Of a stretch of 22,948 nucleotides of DNA, positions 8,249 to 16,395 are shown in pieces. A program made the position numbers and the translations under genes. Numbering within the stretch: the first letter of the stretch is position 1; every line of letters begins with the position of its first letter. The stretch comes from Hydromicrobium sp964415365 (GTDB taxonomy: Bacteria > Actinomycetota > Humimicrobiia > Humimicrobiales > Humimicrobiaceae), in contig CAYPYW010000034.1 in the NCBI GenBank assembly GCA_964415365.1, forward strand, positions 1 through 22,948, given 5' to 3'. The notes under the pieces were generated by a model that saw only the letters and a program-made list of their open reading frames with translations, searched no databases and was not told the DNA's origin.

Positions 8249-9184
8249 TCACTTTTGAATATAACCTAACGCCTGCTCGACTATGTCTATACCGACTTTT
8301 TTGCTCCAAGTTTTTAATAATGTATTTGTTATTATGCCTGGTTTACCATCACCAATTTCTACAAAGTTGAATTTTGTCACTGGTATAACACAAAAACTGG
8401 TTGCAGTTAAAAAAACTTCGTCTGCATTATATATATCATAAGGTTGGAGATCTACTTCTTCTACCTTTATATCTAATTCTTTAGCTAATTCTATCACTGT
8501 ATCTCTGCTAATGCCTTTCATAATATTTCTACCAGTCGGAGTTTTTAGTACTCCATCTATTACAATAAATATATTTTGTCCATCACCCTCAGCAATATTG
8601 CCTTCATTATCAAGTAATATCGCAAAAGCTTCTGGGTCTATTGATTGGACTTCCCTGGAAGCTAAATTAAGGTCCATCCTAGAGCACTGTTTCATTTTTG
8701 GATCAATACTACTATAATGAACTCTTCTTATTGAAGGTATTACTGCATGTGCTCCAGATTTATAAAATTTTGCAAAAGATTTGAACTTAAATGGTATAAA
8801 AAAAATTATAGTGGTATTTTTCCTGTAGCTTAGACCTTCTTTTTTCCATTTAGGCAAAACTCCTGCTGTAATTAGGTGAACAATCCATCCGTCTCCATTT
8901 TTCCCGATGAAATTCTTATTTAAGTCAAGAATCTTAAGAGTTATTTCCTTTATTTCATCCTTACTTTCTACAATATCTATTTTTGCACTTTTAAGAGTTT
9001 TGAAAAGTCGGTCCAAGTGCTCATCTAGTTTAAATAATGTTCCTTTAAATGTTCTAGTGAATTCCTGTACACTATCTCCATGTACAATGGCTGAGTCAAA
9101 TACAGATATCTTTGCATCGCCACTTGGCACTATTTTCCCATCGACATAAACCAAACCGTCTTTGTTTTCAATAAAATTTTCCAT
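8249..9184 (-). CDS. class IV (branched-chain/D-amino-acid type) aminotransferase
   Basis: A 311-residue fold-type IV PLP enzyme. Visible are LVYVDGKIVP and SVFDSAIVHGDSVQE at the N-terminus, RLFKTLKSA (59-67), and DPKMKQCSR containing Lys165, which aligns with the Schiff-base lysine by its ten-residue spacing to the conserved LAS. Also present are EGDGQNIF with Glu199 (usually EGSxxNIF) and GISRDTVIELA. The lysine context is unusual, having CSRM where branched-chain enzymes have a Gly/Asn-Tyr pair, so neither branched-chain amino acids nor D-alanine can be assumed as substrates. It starts 35 bp after the LacI-family gene and is followed by the Ord-like dehydrogenase. AGGAAAG lies 6 bases before ATG 9184. 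Confidence 0.85.
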   Translation of the reverse strand: MENFIENKDGLVYVDGKIVPSGDAKISVFDSAIVHGDSVQEFTRTFKGTLFKLDEHLDRLFKTLKSAKIDIVESKDEIKEITLKILDLNKNFIGKNGDGWIVHLITAGVLPKWKKEGLSYRKNTTIIFFIPFKFKSFAKFYKSGAHAVIPSIRRVHYSSIDPKMKQCSRMDLNLASREVQSIDPEAFAILLDNEGNIAEGDGQNIFIVIDGVLKTPTGRNIMKGISRDTVIELAKELDIKVEEVDLQPYDIYNADEVFLTATSFCVIPVTKFNFVEIGDGKPGIITNTLLKTWSKKVGIDIVEQALGYIQK

Positions 9185-9219
9185 ACAATCTTTCCTTTTT
9201 TAAATAAAATTGATAACAC

Positions 9220-10230
9220 TTATGTCCCTTTATATTCGCTACAAGAATCTCTTATTATTAATTTTGGTTTTAATAGTATTGATTTTGGTTTTAAATTATT
9301 ATTCTCAAGCTTTCTCAATATTAAATTTACTGCTTTTTTAGCTAACATTTTTGGATTATCAGAAATAGTAGAAAGTGAAGGATTTATTAATTCATCAATA
9401 AAAATATTGTCAAAACCAATTATAGAAATATGTTTTTTATTAATTAGATTCTTTTCATTAAGAGCTTTTATGGCACCAATCGCAACCAGATCATTAAAAG
9501 CAAAAATAGCCGAATATTTTAATTGTTTCTTTATTATTCTAGCCATTGTTGTATATCCCGATTCAAATGTAGCTTCAACTTCTATTAAATTTTCTTGTTT
9601 TATGTTATACTTTTTCTCTTTTATAAACTTTAAAAAACCACTTAATCTTTTAGAACTTGCATCATATTTTTCTGGTCCTTTCAAAACCAATATGTCTTTA
9701 TGCCCAAGTTCATATAAATATTGTCCTGCAATATAACCGCCTTCTAAATCATCAACGCCTATAAAATCGCAGTCTATGCCTTTTATTTTTTCTCCAAGTA
9801 AAACAAGATTTATATTGTGCTTTAAAATTGTTTTTATATCTTCTTTTTTGAAACCATAATTACATAAAATTATTCCGGAAATCTTTTGGCTGTTTAGATA
9901 TTTTATGTAATATTTTCCTCTTTCCACATCAAGATTAGAATTACAAAAGAAGGTTCCGTATCCGTGTAAAAAACATTGATCCTCAATATATTTGCACAGA
10001 GTTGCAAAATATGGATTTGAGTTGTCAGGAATTATAATTGCTACTACATTCGCAATCCCTTTCCTTAATCCAGAAGCAAGAGCATCTGGAGTATATCCCA
10101 CTTCATTTATTATTTTTTGTATCCTTTCATAAGTTTCAGGTTTCATACTTTTTTCATACTTATTATTTATCGCCCTTGAAACTGTAGTTATAGATACATT
10201 TGCTAATTTTGCTATGTCCTTTATATCCAT
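9220..10230 (-). CDS. LacI-family transcriptional regulator
   Basis: A 336-residue repressor-type regulator. The N-terminal helix-turn-helix reads IKDIAKLANVSITTVSRAIN (3-22), followed by the hinge GYTPDALASGLRKG. The rest is a periplasmic-binding-protein-like ligand domain with IIPDNSNPYF (70-79), VDDLEGGYIAG, AIFAFNDLVAIGAI (about 240-253) and IIGFDN. Such proteins bind a small sugar-like effector and release an operator centred on CpG. It is the only regulator in the window, and three promoters nearby carry a shared CpG-centred site, so it is the obvious candidate for binding them. It is the first gene of a run with the class IV aminotransferase, the Ord-like enzyme and the GSA-type enzyme. 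I see no copy of the shared site in its own 221-bp A/T-rich upstream spacer (10231-10451), so autoregulation is not supported. Confidence 0.93.
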   Translation of the reverse strand: MDIKDIAKLANVSITTVSRAINNKYEKSMKPETYERIQKIINEVGYTPDALASGLRKGIANVVAIIIPDNSNPYFATLCKYIEDQCFLHGYGTFFCNSNLDVERGKYYIKYLNSQKISGIILCNYGFKKEDIKTILKHNINLVLLGEKIKGIDCDFIGVDDLEGGYIAGQYLYELGHKDILVLKGPEKYDASSKRLSGFLKFIKEKKYNIKQENLIEVEATFESGYTTMARIIKKQLKYSAIFAFNDLVAIGAIKALNEKNLINKKHISIIGFDNIFIDELINPSLSTISDNPKMLAKKAVNLILRKLENNNLKPKSILLKPKLIIRDSCSEYKGT

Positions 10231-10451
10231 TGCTCTTCTTTTTGTACTTTGATATTTTTTGAAATATTGAAAACTTGTGTTATTAATTTAATAAGATTTG
10301 AGTAAAATTTAATTTCAATATTCAAATATTTTATATTTTTATAATATTTTTATAATTATTTTTTTATCTTAATAAATTTATCTATTCTATTTACCTCGTT
10401 TCTTTATATATGCTTTATATTTAAAATTTTTTTAATATAAAATAAATACTA

Positions 10452-11792
10452 TTATTTTTTGAATGTACGCTTTGTGCATTCATAAAATAGATCCAATATC
10501 TTTTGTGCTTCTTCCATCTTGGTATTTAATGGAGGCCTTACCTTTACTATATTATGTTGTGCACTACCTGCTATAGCCCAAATTATACCAAGTTCTCTGC
10601 CAATCTCCCTAAATTTAAGCACCTCATCACTTGCGGGTTCTTTAGTTTCAGGATTCTTCACAAACTCAACACCTATTTGCAAACCAGGTCCACGCACATC
10701 ACCAATTTCTGGAAACTCCTTCATCATTTTTTTGATTTCTGCAGAGATAAATCCCCCCACCTTTTTTACATTTTCAAGAATCTTATCTCTTTCGATAATA
10801 TCCAGCATTTTTAACATAGCTACCTGTGGTATTGCTTGATTAGAGAATGTAGCTATATCATACATTGCATCATCAATGCCTTTAATTCTATTGCTTACAA
10901 TTAAACCACCAGTTACAAATCCTGCACCCATAGATTTTCCTAAAACAATAATATCAGGATCTATTCCACAATACGTTGCACCAAACCATTCTCCTGTTCT
11001 ACCAAAATTTGTTTGTATTTCATCATAAATTAAAATTATTTTATATTTATTGCAGATATCCCTAACCCTTTTGATATATTCTTTTGGTAAAGGGATACTG
11101 CCTGCATAACCTTGAATTACTTCTAATATTATTCCTGCAACAGGGCCATTTGTCCCTTTTGTAATTGTATCTTCTAATAAATCAGCGCATAATATTTTAC
11201 AATCTGGATATTTAAGCCTATAAGGACATCTATAGCAATATGGATTTTGTGTTTTTATAAAACATTGAAAAAAATGAGTAAGTTTGCCCGCACCTTGAAA
11301 ACCATTATTTCTCATTTGAGATAAAACACCTGCACCTGCTGTCATAAAGGTGCTGCCATGATAACCCCCGTATAATGAAATAAATTGATGAGCATCAGGG
11401 TTATTCACTATAGCTACTTTCATAGCTGCTTCAACAGAAGGACCACCGCCCAGTGTAAAGAATACTCTTTTTAAATCTCCAGGGGCAAGATCAGCAATTT
11501 TTTTAGCAAGCAAATATCTTGAAGGATTCCGGACGAAAGGATCAATATGATTTAAATATTCAAGCTGTTCTTTTACAATATTATTAATCTCTGGATGACT
11601 ATGTCCGAGGTGTAAAACCCATCCCTGACAAGTACAATCTATATACTTCTTGCCATTTACATCTTCTACATAAATTCCTTTCCCCTTTACTAAATGAGGA
11701 CCCTTCCAACTACCCCCCCACATTAGATATTTCTCATATTCTAAGAAATCAGCTTCTTTAAAATTTAGTATATCTTGTATAATCCTATCCAT
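10452..11792 (-). CDS. class III aminotransferase with a Cys-rich insert
   Basis: A 446-residue PLP enzyme of the acetylornithine/4-aminobutyrate aminotransferase family. It shows GWVLHLGHSHPEI (58-70), FFTLGGGPSVEAA with YGGYHG (141-146), IYDEIQTNFGRTG with Asp257, and VLGKSMGAG with Schiff-base Lys286. An insert around 184-203 holds CYRCP and two more cysteines (Cys186, 189, 198, 202), a pattern known from some GABA-type enzymes, where a CxxC pair can hold an iron-sulfur cluster or a disulfide. The substrate is not readable; omega-amino acid, diamine or amino-sugar acid are possible. The gene stands alone behind its own operator-controlled promoter (11890-11918). The LacI gene lies 221 bp downstream. 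The Shine-Dalgarno (AGAAAGGA) is about 11 bases before ATG 11792, longer than usual. Confidence 0.88.
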   Translation of the reverse strand: MDRIIQDILNFKEADFLEYEKYLMWGGSWKGPHLVKGKGIYVEDVNGKKYIDCTCQGWVLHLGHSHPEINNIVKEQLEYLNHIDPFVRNPSRYLLAKKIADLAPGDLKRVFFTLGGGPSVEAAMKVAIVNNPDAHQFISLYGGYHGSTFMTAGAGVLSQMRNNGFQGAGKLTHFFQCFIKTQNPYCYRCPYRLKYPDCKILCADLLEDTITKGTNGPVAGIILEVIQGYAGSIPLPKEYIKRVRDICNKYKIILIYDEIQTNFGRTGEWFGATYCGIDPDIIVLGKSMGAGFVTGGLIVSNRIKGIDDAMYDIATFSNQAIPQVAMLKMLDIIERDKILENVKKVGGFISAEIKKMMKEFPEIGDVRGPGLQIGVEFVKNPETKEPASDEVLKFREIGRELGIIWAIAGSAQHNIVKVRPPLNTKMEEAQKILDLFYECTKRTFKK

Positions 11793-11856
11793 ATTCTTAT
11801 AATTCCTTTCTTTTAAATTTCGTATAAAACAAATTATAATATCTATTATTTAAGAT

Positions 11857-11876
11857 ATCGTTTTCCTTTAACGTTT
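11857..11876 (-). promoter_or_regulatory. putative LacI-type operator upstream of the class III aminotransferase
   Basis: Plus-strand reading ATCGTTTTCCTTTAACGTTT matches the site at 18354-18373 at 15 of 20 positions, including TTTTCCT and the CpG core AACGTT. The core lies in TTTAACGTTTTA, an almost symmetric CpG-centred palindrome of the LacI family type; the identical 12-mer recurs at 22138-22149. It starts about 14 bases after the -10 hexamer, where bound protein would cover the start of transcription. Confidence 0.65.
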
Positions 11877-11889
11877 TACTTACTCAGGT

Positions 11890-11918
11890 TTTATACAACT
11901 TTTTTTCTTTAAAGTCAA
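11890..11918 (-). promoter_or_regulatory. promoter of the class III aminotransferase gene (TTGACT-17-TATAAA)
   Basis: On the minus strand TTGACT at 11918-11913, exactly 17 bases, then TATAAA at 11895-11890, about 100 bp before the start codon. It has the same -35, spacing and -10 as the promoter at 18380-18408 and is followed by the same operator, which argues against chance. Confidence 0.7.
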
Positions 11919-12024
11919 TATATAAATAATTTTTATATTTAAAAAATATCTATGAAAATCCCTTCCAATGGTTATTTACCTAAGAGGAAAATTGTTATAT
12001 ATCCTCTATATCTCAAAAAAGTTT

Positions 12025-12132
12025 TCAAGGCCGATATAACAATCCCCAGTTTCTGCCTATAATGACATGGACTTTATCTTTTATTTGTGTTCCCAGTCTT
12101 ACCAAGGATATATATGATCCAAGTAAGTTCAT
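12025..12132 (-). CDS. short ORF of unknown function (35 codons), possibly a gene relic
   Basis: An open frame of 35 codons, starting MNLLGSYIS and ending GLLYRP, in the 473-bp gap between the phosphotriesterase and aminotransferase genes. Amino-acid composition looks more protein-like than the surrounding A/T-rich spacer, but the ribosome site (GAAAAG) is poor and I recognise no family. A 10-bp inverted repeat (11991-12000 with 12034-12043) overlaps its end. It could be a degraded gene end or chance. The rest of the gap holds the aminotransferase promoter and operator. Confidence 0.2.
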   Translation of the reverse strand: MNLLGSYISLVRLGTQIKDKVHVIIGRNWGLLYRP

Positions 12133-12265
12133 CTTTTCTACACTTGTTTTCAATTAATAATTAATATCCCTTGAGTTTGGTCCGTATAAAAATATTTTTA
12201 ATATAGTATATTTAGTATTAATATTTTTAATTAACAAACTAGATTAACAATCAGCTCCTTTACAA

Positions 12266-13297
12266 TCAAAACGCTAATAATTCTCTTGGATTCTCAATAG
12301 TTATCTTATATATTTGTTCATCAGTTATTCCAGCTTCCTTCATTCTTGGAATTATATGATTCTGGATATGAGAATATCCAAAACCACCCCATTTAGTATG
12401 CAGTATCTTTAAGCATATATCTTGTGATATTAATAAGCGGTTTATATTTCCTCGCTCTATCTGATTTAAAATGCCTTTTATCCTATCACCATCACTTGGT
12501 AAAAACTTTTCATAAACACTCATTATTTCCATACCAAACTGATCATATTCAATATAAGCACCACGCTTAGCTAATGAATCATGATAATCTATGTCATCAA
12601 GGGTCGGGTCACAATGACTCAGAACTACTTTATTGAGGTCAACATCTAATTTTTCTAAAATATCCAATATTTTATTGTTATCTTTCTTTAATTCTGGACA
12701 ATGAATATTCATAGCACAATTAAGTTTTTTCTGTGCCAAGGCACTGGCATGTAAATTTTTTATTTCAATTTTATTATTAATATCAGAGATACCCACTTCA
12801 CCGATGATTCCTGCTTTAATGCCCTTATCACTAACACCAACTGTAAAATCATTTATGATATCTCTAGTAAGCTCTTCTAAAGATCTATTTTTATAATCAT
12901 CTGGGTTTGACTTTTCAGTATAATGTCCAGAACCCATAATAATATTTAAACCAGTATCAATAGATATTTTATAAAGTGCTTCTGCATTTCTTCCAATTTC
13001 AGAAACAGTCAAGTCAACAATAGTACTTCCTCCGGTTTCTTTAAATTTTTTAGCTTCATTTATCACAGCATCAATATCAGTAATCAGAAGATTATCTTTA
13101 AAGTAGCTACTCTTATATACAACTTCTCCACGATTATCTAAAGAAACTGGTCTGTCTACCATGTTATGAAAATAAGAATTTTTTGGCGCTGGCCGTAAAT
13201 AACAACTAGCATCCACTAATAAATGTTCATGGGGAAGTGTAATTCCAAGCTCCTCTGGACTAATCTTTCCAAGAACAGTAACTATTCTTTTTTTCAT
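12266..13297 (-). CDS. phosphotriesterase-family metal-dependent hydrolase
   Basis: A 343-residue amidohydrolase-superfamily TIM barrel of the phosphotriesterase (PTE/Php) family. Metal ligands are all visible: PHEHL with His23 and His25, GEVG with Glu167 bridging the metals (glutamate as in Php and related proteins, where PTE itself has a carboxylated lysine), His199 in NIHCP, His228 in LSHCDP and Asp293 in SQDIC. Members with binding-protein transporters often act on lactones or phosphorylated sugars, so opening a sugar lactone is a reasonable guess, not a demonstrated role. It ends the permease-IS-binding protein-ATPase-hydrolase row, 68 bp after the ATPase. The ribosome site (GGTGAT) is weak. 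Confidence 0.87.
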   Translation of the reverse strand: MKKRIVTVLGKISPEELGITLPHEHLLVDASCYLRPAPKNSYFHNMVDRPVSLDNRGEVVYKSSYFKDNLLITDIDAVINEAKKFKETGGSTIVDLTVSEIGRNAEALYKISIDTGLNIIMGSGHYTEKSNPDDYKNRSLEELTRDIINDFTVGVSDKGIKAGIIGEVGISDINNKIEIKNLHASALAQKKLNCAMNIHCPELKKDNNKILDILEKLDVDLNKVVLSHCDPTLDDIDYHDSLAKRGAYIEYDQFGMEIMSVYEKFLPSDGDRIKGILNQIERGNINRLLISQDICLKILHTKWGGFGYSHIQNHIIPRMKEAGITDEQIYKITIENPRELLAF

Positions 13298-13365
13298 TTA
13301 AATCACCATATCTTTTTTGCTATAAACAATTAGTATTTAAAAAATTATAATTGTTCTTGTTTTTA

Positions 13366-14133
13366 TTAACCTACCATCATTTCAATCAATTCCCGGCTAT
13401 CAGTCTCATTTGATAATTTCTCTCCAACCTTGGATCCACTTCTTAAAACTACAATCCTATCAGCTACACTAAAGGCTTGTTCAAGGTGATGGGTAATTAG
13501 TATTACTGATTTATTCTGCACTTTTAAATTCATTATAATATCCAATAACAGGTTACTCTCCTTCACGCCAAGGCCTGCAGTTGGTTCATCCATTATAATA
13601 ATTGTAGGTTCACCGCTTACATACACTGTCCTTGCTATCGCCACTGCGTGTTTCTGTCCACCAGAAAGGCTTTCAAGGCTTTGTTTTAATGATTTTATTT
13701 TAATCCCAGTTTTATTTAAAATTTCAATTGCTCTCTTATTCATCATTCTATTATTAATTATGCCTAATGTTGTAATCTCTCTTTGGCAGAAAAGATTTTC
13801 AACTACATTCAATACATCAAACATTGCTAGATCTTGATAAACTGTTTCAATTTTTAGATGTCTTGCATGCGCGGGGTTCTCAATTCTTGTTTTTTTATTA
13901 TTAATAAAAATTTCTCCCCCATCTGGCTGATAGACTCCGCAAATGATTTTTATTAGGGTGGACTTACCGGCACCATTGTCACCAAGAAGTGCGATTACTT
14001 CTCCTTCATATAACTTAAAATCAACATTGTTTAGTGCAACTAATCCTCCAAATCTTTTTGTTATACCTTTCAATTCCAGTATTGTTTCCTTATCTATGTT
14101 TGCCTCATTAGAAAATTCGTTGTTGGTTTGCAT
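13366..14133 (-). CDS. sugar-type ABC transporter ATPase (single nucleotide-binding domain)
   Basis: A 255-residue cytoplasmic ATPase. Walker A GDNGAGKST is at 51-59, Q-loop Gln100 in VYQDL, signature LSGGQ at 156-160, Walker B IIIMDEPTA at 178-186 with catalytic Glu183, and the H-loop ITHH at 213-216. It resembles one half of RbsA/XylG-type proteins, but has one ATPase domain instead of two, as in FrcA-like systems, so it should work as a homodimer with a homodimeric permease. The permease (17138-18121) and lipoprotein (14287-15369) beside it complete a carbohydrate uptake (CUT2) transporter. AGGAG lies about 9 bases before ATG 14133. It is 153 bp from the binding-protein gene, with a strong stem-loop between them. 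Confidence 0.93.
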   Translation of the reverse strand: MQTNNEFSNEANIDKETILELKGITKRFGGLVALNNVDFKLYEGEVIALLGDNGAGKSTLIKIICGVYQPDGGEIFINNKKTRIENPAHARHLKIETVYQDLAMFDVLNVVENLFCQREITTLGIINNRMMNKRAIEILNKTGIKIKSLKQSLESLSGGQKHAVAIARTVYVSGEPTIIIMDEPTAGLGVKESNLLLDIIMNLKVQNKSVILITHHLEQAFSVADRIVVLRSGSKVGEKLSNETDSRELIEMMVG

Positions 14134-14239
14134 TAATTTGTGCTCCTATTATAAAATATTCACTAATTAGATCCCACTATAAAAAACCTATAATCCTGTT
14201 TTATACTAAATATAACCTATATTCTACATCTTTATATTT

Positions 14240-14270
14240 TTTTAAGGGAGATTAGAAATCTCCCTTAAAA
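14240..14270 (-). other. perfect 14-bp stem-loop between binding-protein and ATPase genes
   Basis: TTTTAAGGGAGATT, the 3-base loop AGA, then its exact complement. On the transcribed (minus) strand no clear U-run follows; A residues do. It is therefore more like an mRNA-stabilising hairpin or weak terminator that lets the binding protein be made in excess over the ATPase, as is known for several transporter operons. Confidence 0.6.
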
Positions 14271-14286
14271 TTTCATTTCTATTCTA

Positions 14287-15369
14287 TTATTCTTTGAAAA
14301 ATAAATCAGCATTGTCTGCAGTAATCTTAATAACACTACTATACATAGTATCAGGTAGTGGAGCTAAGTCAGATTCTACTAAAATATCAACACTTGGAAT
14401 CATTTGCGGCATTAATTCTTTTGCATGGTTATAAAAGTATAATTGTGCACAAGCATTGAATCCAAGTACATAACTATTTGCAGTAATGGATGATTGAATC
14501 CACCCATCTTTAATATATTGCAAAACATCGTTATTATTATCTACAGCCACTACTTTTATATCCCCTTTATTTTTGCCTGATTCTATTAATGCTTGGGCTA
14601 TGCATGCGCCACTAGTAGCATCAAGTCCAGTAATTCCAGCTAAATTAGGATGAGCTTGCAGCATTCCAGATACTGCCGCAATACCCTTATTGAGGTCGTA
14701 TTCGTCACTCACAACTTCTACAAGTTCAATATCAGGATACTTTGCAAATACTTTCTTATGGGCATCAAGTCTTATTTCCATAGAAGTTTCTGGACCACCA
14801 TAAGAAACACCAACTTCTCCCTTATAATCTATTTCCTTTGCAATTTCTTCTGCTACATTTAAGCCCATTTTTTCGAGGCCTAATCCAACATAGGAAAGCC
14901 TTTTACTACCATCAGTATCATCACAATAAGTAATTAGAGGCATGCCAGAATCAATTACCCTATCTATTGTAGAATTCAATGCTTTTGGATCAACAGCGCT
15001 TACTGCTATTCCATCAACATCACCTCTAGCCGCTACCTGATCAATTACAGCAGCTAGCTGCACGGGATCAAGACCTTCAATTCCTGTAAATTCAACAGTA
15101 ACACCAAAAAACTTTGCTGCATCTTCCCAGCCCCATCTTCCATCAAGCCACCAAGGTACTGTATAAACAGGAACTATCATTACGTAAATTTCTTCTTCCT
15201 CTGCTACTACTTCAGGCTCTGCTTCTGTTTCTGCTACTTCTGTTTCTGCTACTTCTGTTTCTGCTACTTCTGTTTCTGCTGCACTATCCTTACATCCAAC
15301 AATGGAAAAAGTTGCTATAATTGATACAACTATTACTGATATTAGCAGCTTTAAAAACATTCTTTTCAT
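14287..15369 (-). CDS. ABC transporter substrate-binding lipoprotein (sugar type, RbsB-like)
   Basis: A 360-residue periplasmic-binding-protein type 1 receptor. An N-terminal KRMFLK and hydrophobic stretch lead to the lipobox SIVGC (Cys26), so it should be a membrane-anchored lipoprotein. Next comes an acidic linker of repeated AETEV units (about 30-60), then the binding domain beginning IYVMIVPVYTVPWW. DQVAARGDVDGIAVSAVDP, ITYCDD and ITGLDATSGACIAQALIESG are typical of ribose/galactose-type receptors. I start at ATG 15369, which has AAAGGAG 5 bases upstream; a TTG five codons earlier would place the ribosome site inside the gene. The IS3 insertion separates it from the permease. I see no promoter matching the regulon type directly upstream, so it may depend on read-through from 18380 or from the insertion. 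Confidence 0.93.
   Translation of the reverse strand: MKRMFLKLLISVIVVSIIATFSIVGCKDSAAETEVAETEVAETEVAETEAEPEVVAEEEEIYVMIVPVYTVPWWLDGRWGWEDAAKFFGVTVEFTGIEGLDPVQLAAVIDQVAARGDVDGIAVSAVDPKALNSTIDRVIDSGMPLITYCDDTDGSKRLSYVGLGLEKMGLNVAEEIAKEIDYKGEVGVSYGGPETSMEIRLDAHKKVFAKYPDIELVEVVSDEYDLNKGIAAVSGMLQAHPNLAGITGLDATSGACIAQALIESGKNKGDIKVVAVDNNNDVLQYIKDGWIQSSITANSYVLGFNACAQLYFYNHAKELMPQMIPSVDILVESDLAPLPDTMYSSVIKITADNADLFFKE
15221..15280. repeat. four 15-bp tandem repeats in the lipoprotein linker
   Basis: The unit ACTTCTGTTTCTGCT occurs three times exactly and once with one change (first copy starts with G). Each unit encodes five residues (AETEV on the minus strand), so loss or gain of copies would change linker length without breaking the frame. 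Confidence 0.92.
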
Positions 15370-15422
15370 TTCTACTCCTTTCAAATTTACTTTCTATACG
15401 ACTTTTTATAAAATACTTTTTG

Positions 15423-15475
15423 AGATTTGTTTAGGTGTTCGCCACCTAGTTATTAAAATACACCTAGACAAATCT
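15423..15475. repeat. 16-bp inverted repeat with nested hairpin upstream of the binding-protein gene
   Basis: Arms AGATTTGTTTAGGTGT (15423-15438) and ACACCTAGACAAATCT (15460-15475) pair with one mismatch. Inside, TAGGTG and CACCTA around TTCGC form a shorter hairpin that reuses part of the left arm, so two structures exclude each other. A run of T follows on the plus strand, which resembles a terminator for that strand, though no plus-strand gene is near. On the minus strand it lies in the leader of the lipoprotein mRNA. Confidence 0.6.
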
Positions 15476-15633
15476 TTTTTTCTTATTCAATATCCATCAC
15501 CTCACTAACTATTTAAACTGTTATCTTTGACTAAACAAAAATCCTTTTTTCATCACCTCCTGTTGAATCCTAAGTTATCTCATTACCTTTTAATAATTAT
15601 AAAAAGCTATTAAAAATAAATATAAGAGGATAA

Positions 15634-16395
15634 TTAATTATTTATATTTTCAAATTCCTCCGGGGGCATATACCCCAGGGAAGAATGTAATCTTTTCCTA
15701 TTGTAGACTTCCTTGATAAAATAGAGAATCCTCTCAAGGACCTCTCCATATGTCTCATATTCAAACATATAAACTTCCTCAACTTTTAAGGTCCTAAAAA
15801 ATGATTCTATCTTGGCATTATCATACGGATTTGCCTTTCCGGACATTGATATGGCAATATTATAATCATTAAGAATCTCGATATATTCTGAGGAGCAATA
15901 CTGGATACCCTGGTCAGACTGATGGATAACGTCATCTATATTCCTCTTTGATATGGCATCTTTAAGTGCCGCTATGGCTAGATCTGCCGACAGGGTCCTT
16001 CCCAGCCCATATCCTATGATCTTCCGGCTAAATCCGTCTATTAATGCTGCCAGGTACACAAATGAGTTTACGATCCTTATGTAGGTTATATCTGCATGCC
16101 ACAGCTGGTCCGTCCTGTAAGGGATAAGATCATCTATCATGTTGGGGTACTTTTTTGAGGAGTCTGTGGTGGCCTTAAAAGCCTTTCTGGCCCTGCACAG
16201 TAGGTTTTTATCCCTCATAAGGCGCAGTACCCTTTTGTGATTAACCTTAAGTCCCTGGCGGTGCAACTCTGCAGTAATCCTTCTGTAGCCATAGGATGGA
16301 AAATCAAGGGCGATCTTTTCAATGGCCTCGGCAAGCTCCATATCGGGAGGCTTCTTCTCGGGCTTGTAGTAATATGTCGATCTTGCTATTCCCAC
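15634..16395 (-). CDS. IS3 transposase OrfB (DDE integrase core)
   Basis: A 253-residue frame carrying the catalytic core that cuts and joins DNA ends. HTH_21-like helices with SYGYRRITAEL come first, then the DDE triad: Asp in WHADITYI, Asp in HQSDQGIQY, Glu in NAKIESFF. The IS3 tail VYNRKRLHSSL and MPPEEFEN follow. A GTG at 16395 overlaps the orfA stop by one base, but the frame stays open further upstream with sensible family sequence (RRGCQIVGIARSTYYY). The natural product is therefore most likely an OrfAB fusion made by -1 frameshifting. Confidence 0.93.
   Translation of the reverse strand: MGIARSTYYYKPEKKPPDMELAEAIEKIALDFPSYGYRRITAELHRQGLKVNHKRVLRLMRDKNLLCRARKAFKATTDSSKKYPNMIDDLIPYRTDQLWHADITYIRIVNSFVYLAALIDGFSRKIIGYGLGRTLSADLAIAALKDAISKRNIDDVIHQSDQGIQYCSSEYIEILNDYNIAISMSGKANPYDNAKIESFFRTLKVEEVYMFEYETYGEVLERILYFIKEVYNRKRLHSSLGYMPPEEFENINN

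Noticed and set aside
15423..15482. Rho-independent terminator on the plus strand
   Set aside because: The stem and T-run fit, but no plus-strand gene ends there, so I list it only as an inverted repeat with an open role.
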